Of a stretch of 18,845 nt of DNA, positions 18,434 to 18,845 are shown in pieces; positions within the stretch are counted from its first letter, which is position 1; every line of letters begins with the position of its first letter. Under the pieces are notes generated by a model. That model did no database searches, was not told the origin of the DNA, and worked only from the letters and a program-made list of their open reading frames with translations. The stretch spans positions 1-18,845 of the forward strand of contig MHUC01000032.1 in assembly GCA_001823315.1 (NCBI GenBank). Reading direction: 5' to 3'. The stretch comes from Candidatus Wildermuthbacteria bacterium RIFCSPHIGHO2_12_FULL_40_12 (lineage in GTDB: Bacteria > Patescibacteriota > Minisyncoccia > Minisyncoccales > 2-12-FULL-40-12). The translations under genes were made by a program, and so were the position numbers.

Positions 18434-18845
18434 GTGAAGATCTTATTCACCGGTGGCGGGACCGGTGGCCACATTTTTCCAATTATCGCTATTTATCGAG
18501 AATTCAAAAGGGTGTCTGCCGGAGAGAGCGTCCGTTTTTTCTATATTGGTCCAAAGGACGAGACATCTGCCGTGTATCTTTCTAACGAAGACATTAGGAT
18601 AAAATATATTATGGCAGGAAAAATGAGGAGATATTTTGATTTCCGCAGTATTCTTGAGAACATAATTGACATCATCTTCAAGATTCCTATCGGTACGGTT
18701 CAAGCTTTTTTTAATATATTTTGGCTGTCCCCGGACGTGATTTTCAGCAAAGGAGGATATGGATCGTTGCCGGTTGTTGTGGCTGGCTGGATGCTTGGCA
18801 CCCCTGTGTTTTTGCACGAATCAGACGCTATACCCGGCGCTGCCA
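18434..18845 (+). CDS. murG: UDP-GlcNAc--lipid I N-acetylglucosaminyltransferase, N-terminal part (runs off the window)
   Basis: A peripheral membrane enzyme that adds GlcNAc to lipid I to make lipid II. From GTG 18434 the frame stays open for 137 codons to the window edge. It starts MKILFTGGGTGGHIFP, the glycine-rich loop of MurG, and later shows DVIFSKGGYGSLPVVVAG and FLHESDAIPG, both conserved in the acceptor domain. The start is fixed by the N-terminal motif. GTG is preceded by CGGA, which closes a long leader stem, with no classical SD apart from this. The C-terminal UDP-GlcNAc-binding domain lies outside the window. Confidence 0.94.
   Translation, partial: MKILFTGGGTGGHIFPIIAIYREFKRVSAGESVRFFYIGPKDETSAVYLSNEDIRIKYIMAGKMRRYFDFRSILENIIDIIFKIPIGTVQAFFNIFWLSPDVIFSKGGYGSLPVVVAGWMLGTPVFLHESDAIPGAA

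Noticed and set aside
18443..18817. 124-codon minus-strand frame
   Set aside because: It is antisense to murG, whose N-terminal and acceptor-domain motifs are unambiguous.

Overview
The window looks like a piece of a Candidate Phyla Radiation (Patescibacteria, probably Parcubacteria-like) genome. This is inference from the gene set and style: small tightly packed genes, a stripped-down AspRS, an EF-P with Arg at the loop tip, divergent Mur enzymes, short palindromic repeats inserted in frame inside essential genes, and many starts with little or no Shine-Dalgarno (SD) sequence. UGA is used as a stop (for example at the ends of efp's neighbour murC and of mraY), so the genetic code is standard.

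Layout. 1-278 (minus) is the 5' part of cysS with a structured leader. 438-3008 is a plus-strand run: a small multidrug-export-family membrane protein, a GtrA-family membrane protein, dnaX and a GIY-YIG protein. Two tRNA-Gln(TTG) genes follow; the second carries an 18-bp perfect palindrome in its D arm. 3552-4447 is a two-gene cassette, an unknown protein plus a Trypco2-like protein. 4448-6138 holds small orphan genes, each with its own promoter or terminator, and at least one structured non-coding transcript. 6139-7633 (minus) is fmt-efp. 7740-10234 is a lysine-rich hypothetical protein, a 2'-5' RNA ligase-type phosphodiesterase and murC. 10235-10750 is a dense array of four promoters with three candidate small RNAs, followed by a small membrane-anchored hypothetical gene. 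11309-18845 is aspS, a D,D-carboxypeptidase, mraY, murI, murD, ftsW and the 5' part of murG: the cell-wall cluster, with murC set apart and no murE, murF or ftsI in the window.

How the genes work together. murC, murD and murI feed the soluble steps of UDP-MurNAc-peptide synthesis, MraY and MurG make lipid I and lipid II, FtsW is the septal SEDS glycosyltransferase, and the carboxypeptidase trims the stem peptide. The other main genes serve translation (cysS, aspS, fmt, efp, tRNAs) and replication (dnaX).

Most interesting observation. The leaders of cysS, murI and murG share one architecture although their sequences differ. A segment at the 5' side of the leader (CCCGGUAG-like) can pair either with a nearby partner or with a distal segment (CUACCGGAU or CUAACGGA) that touches the start codon. 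The pairings are preserved by compensating changes, which suggests a shared cis-regulatory RNA switch that I cannot match to a known class. Also notable are the palindrome inside a tRNA gene, repeat-derived peptides inside MurC and AspRS, a tandem pair of related small RNAs exposing CUCCU, and a second pair of related structured RNAs about 5 kb apart.
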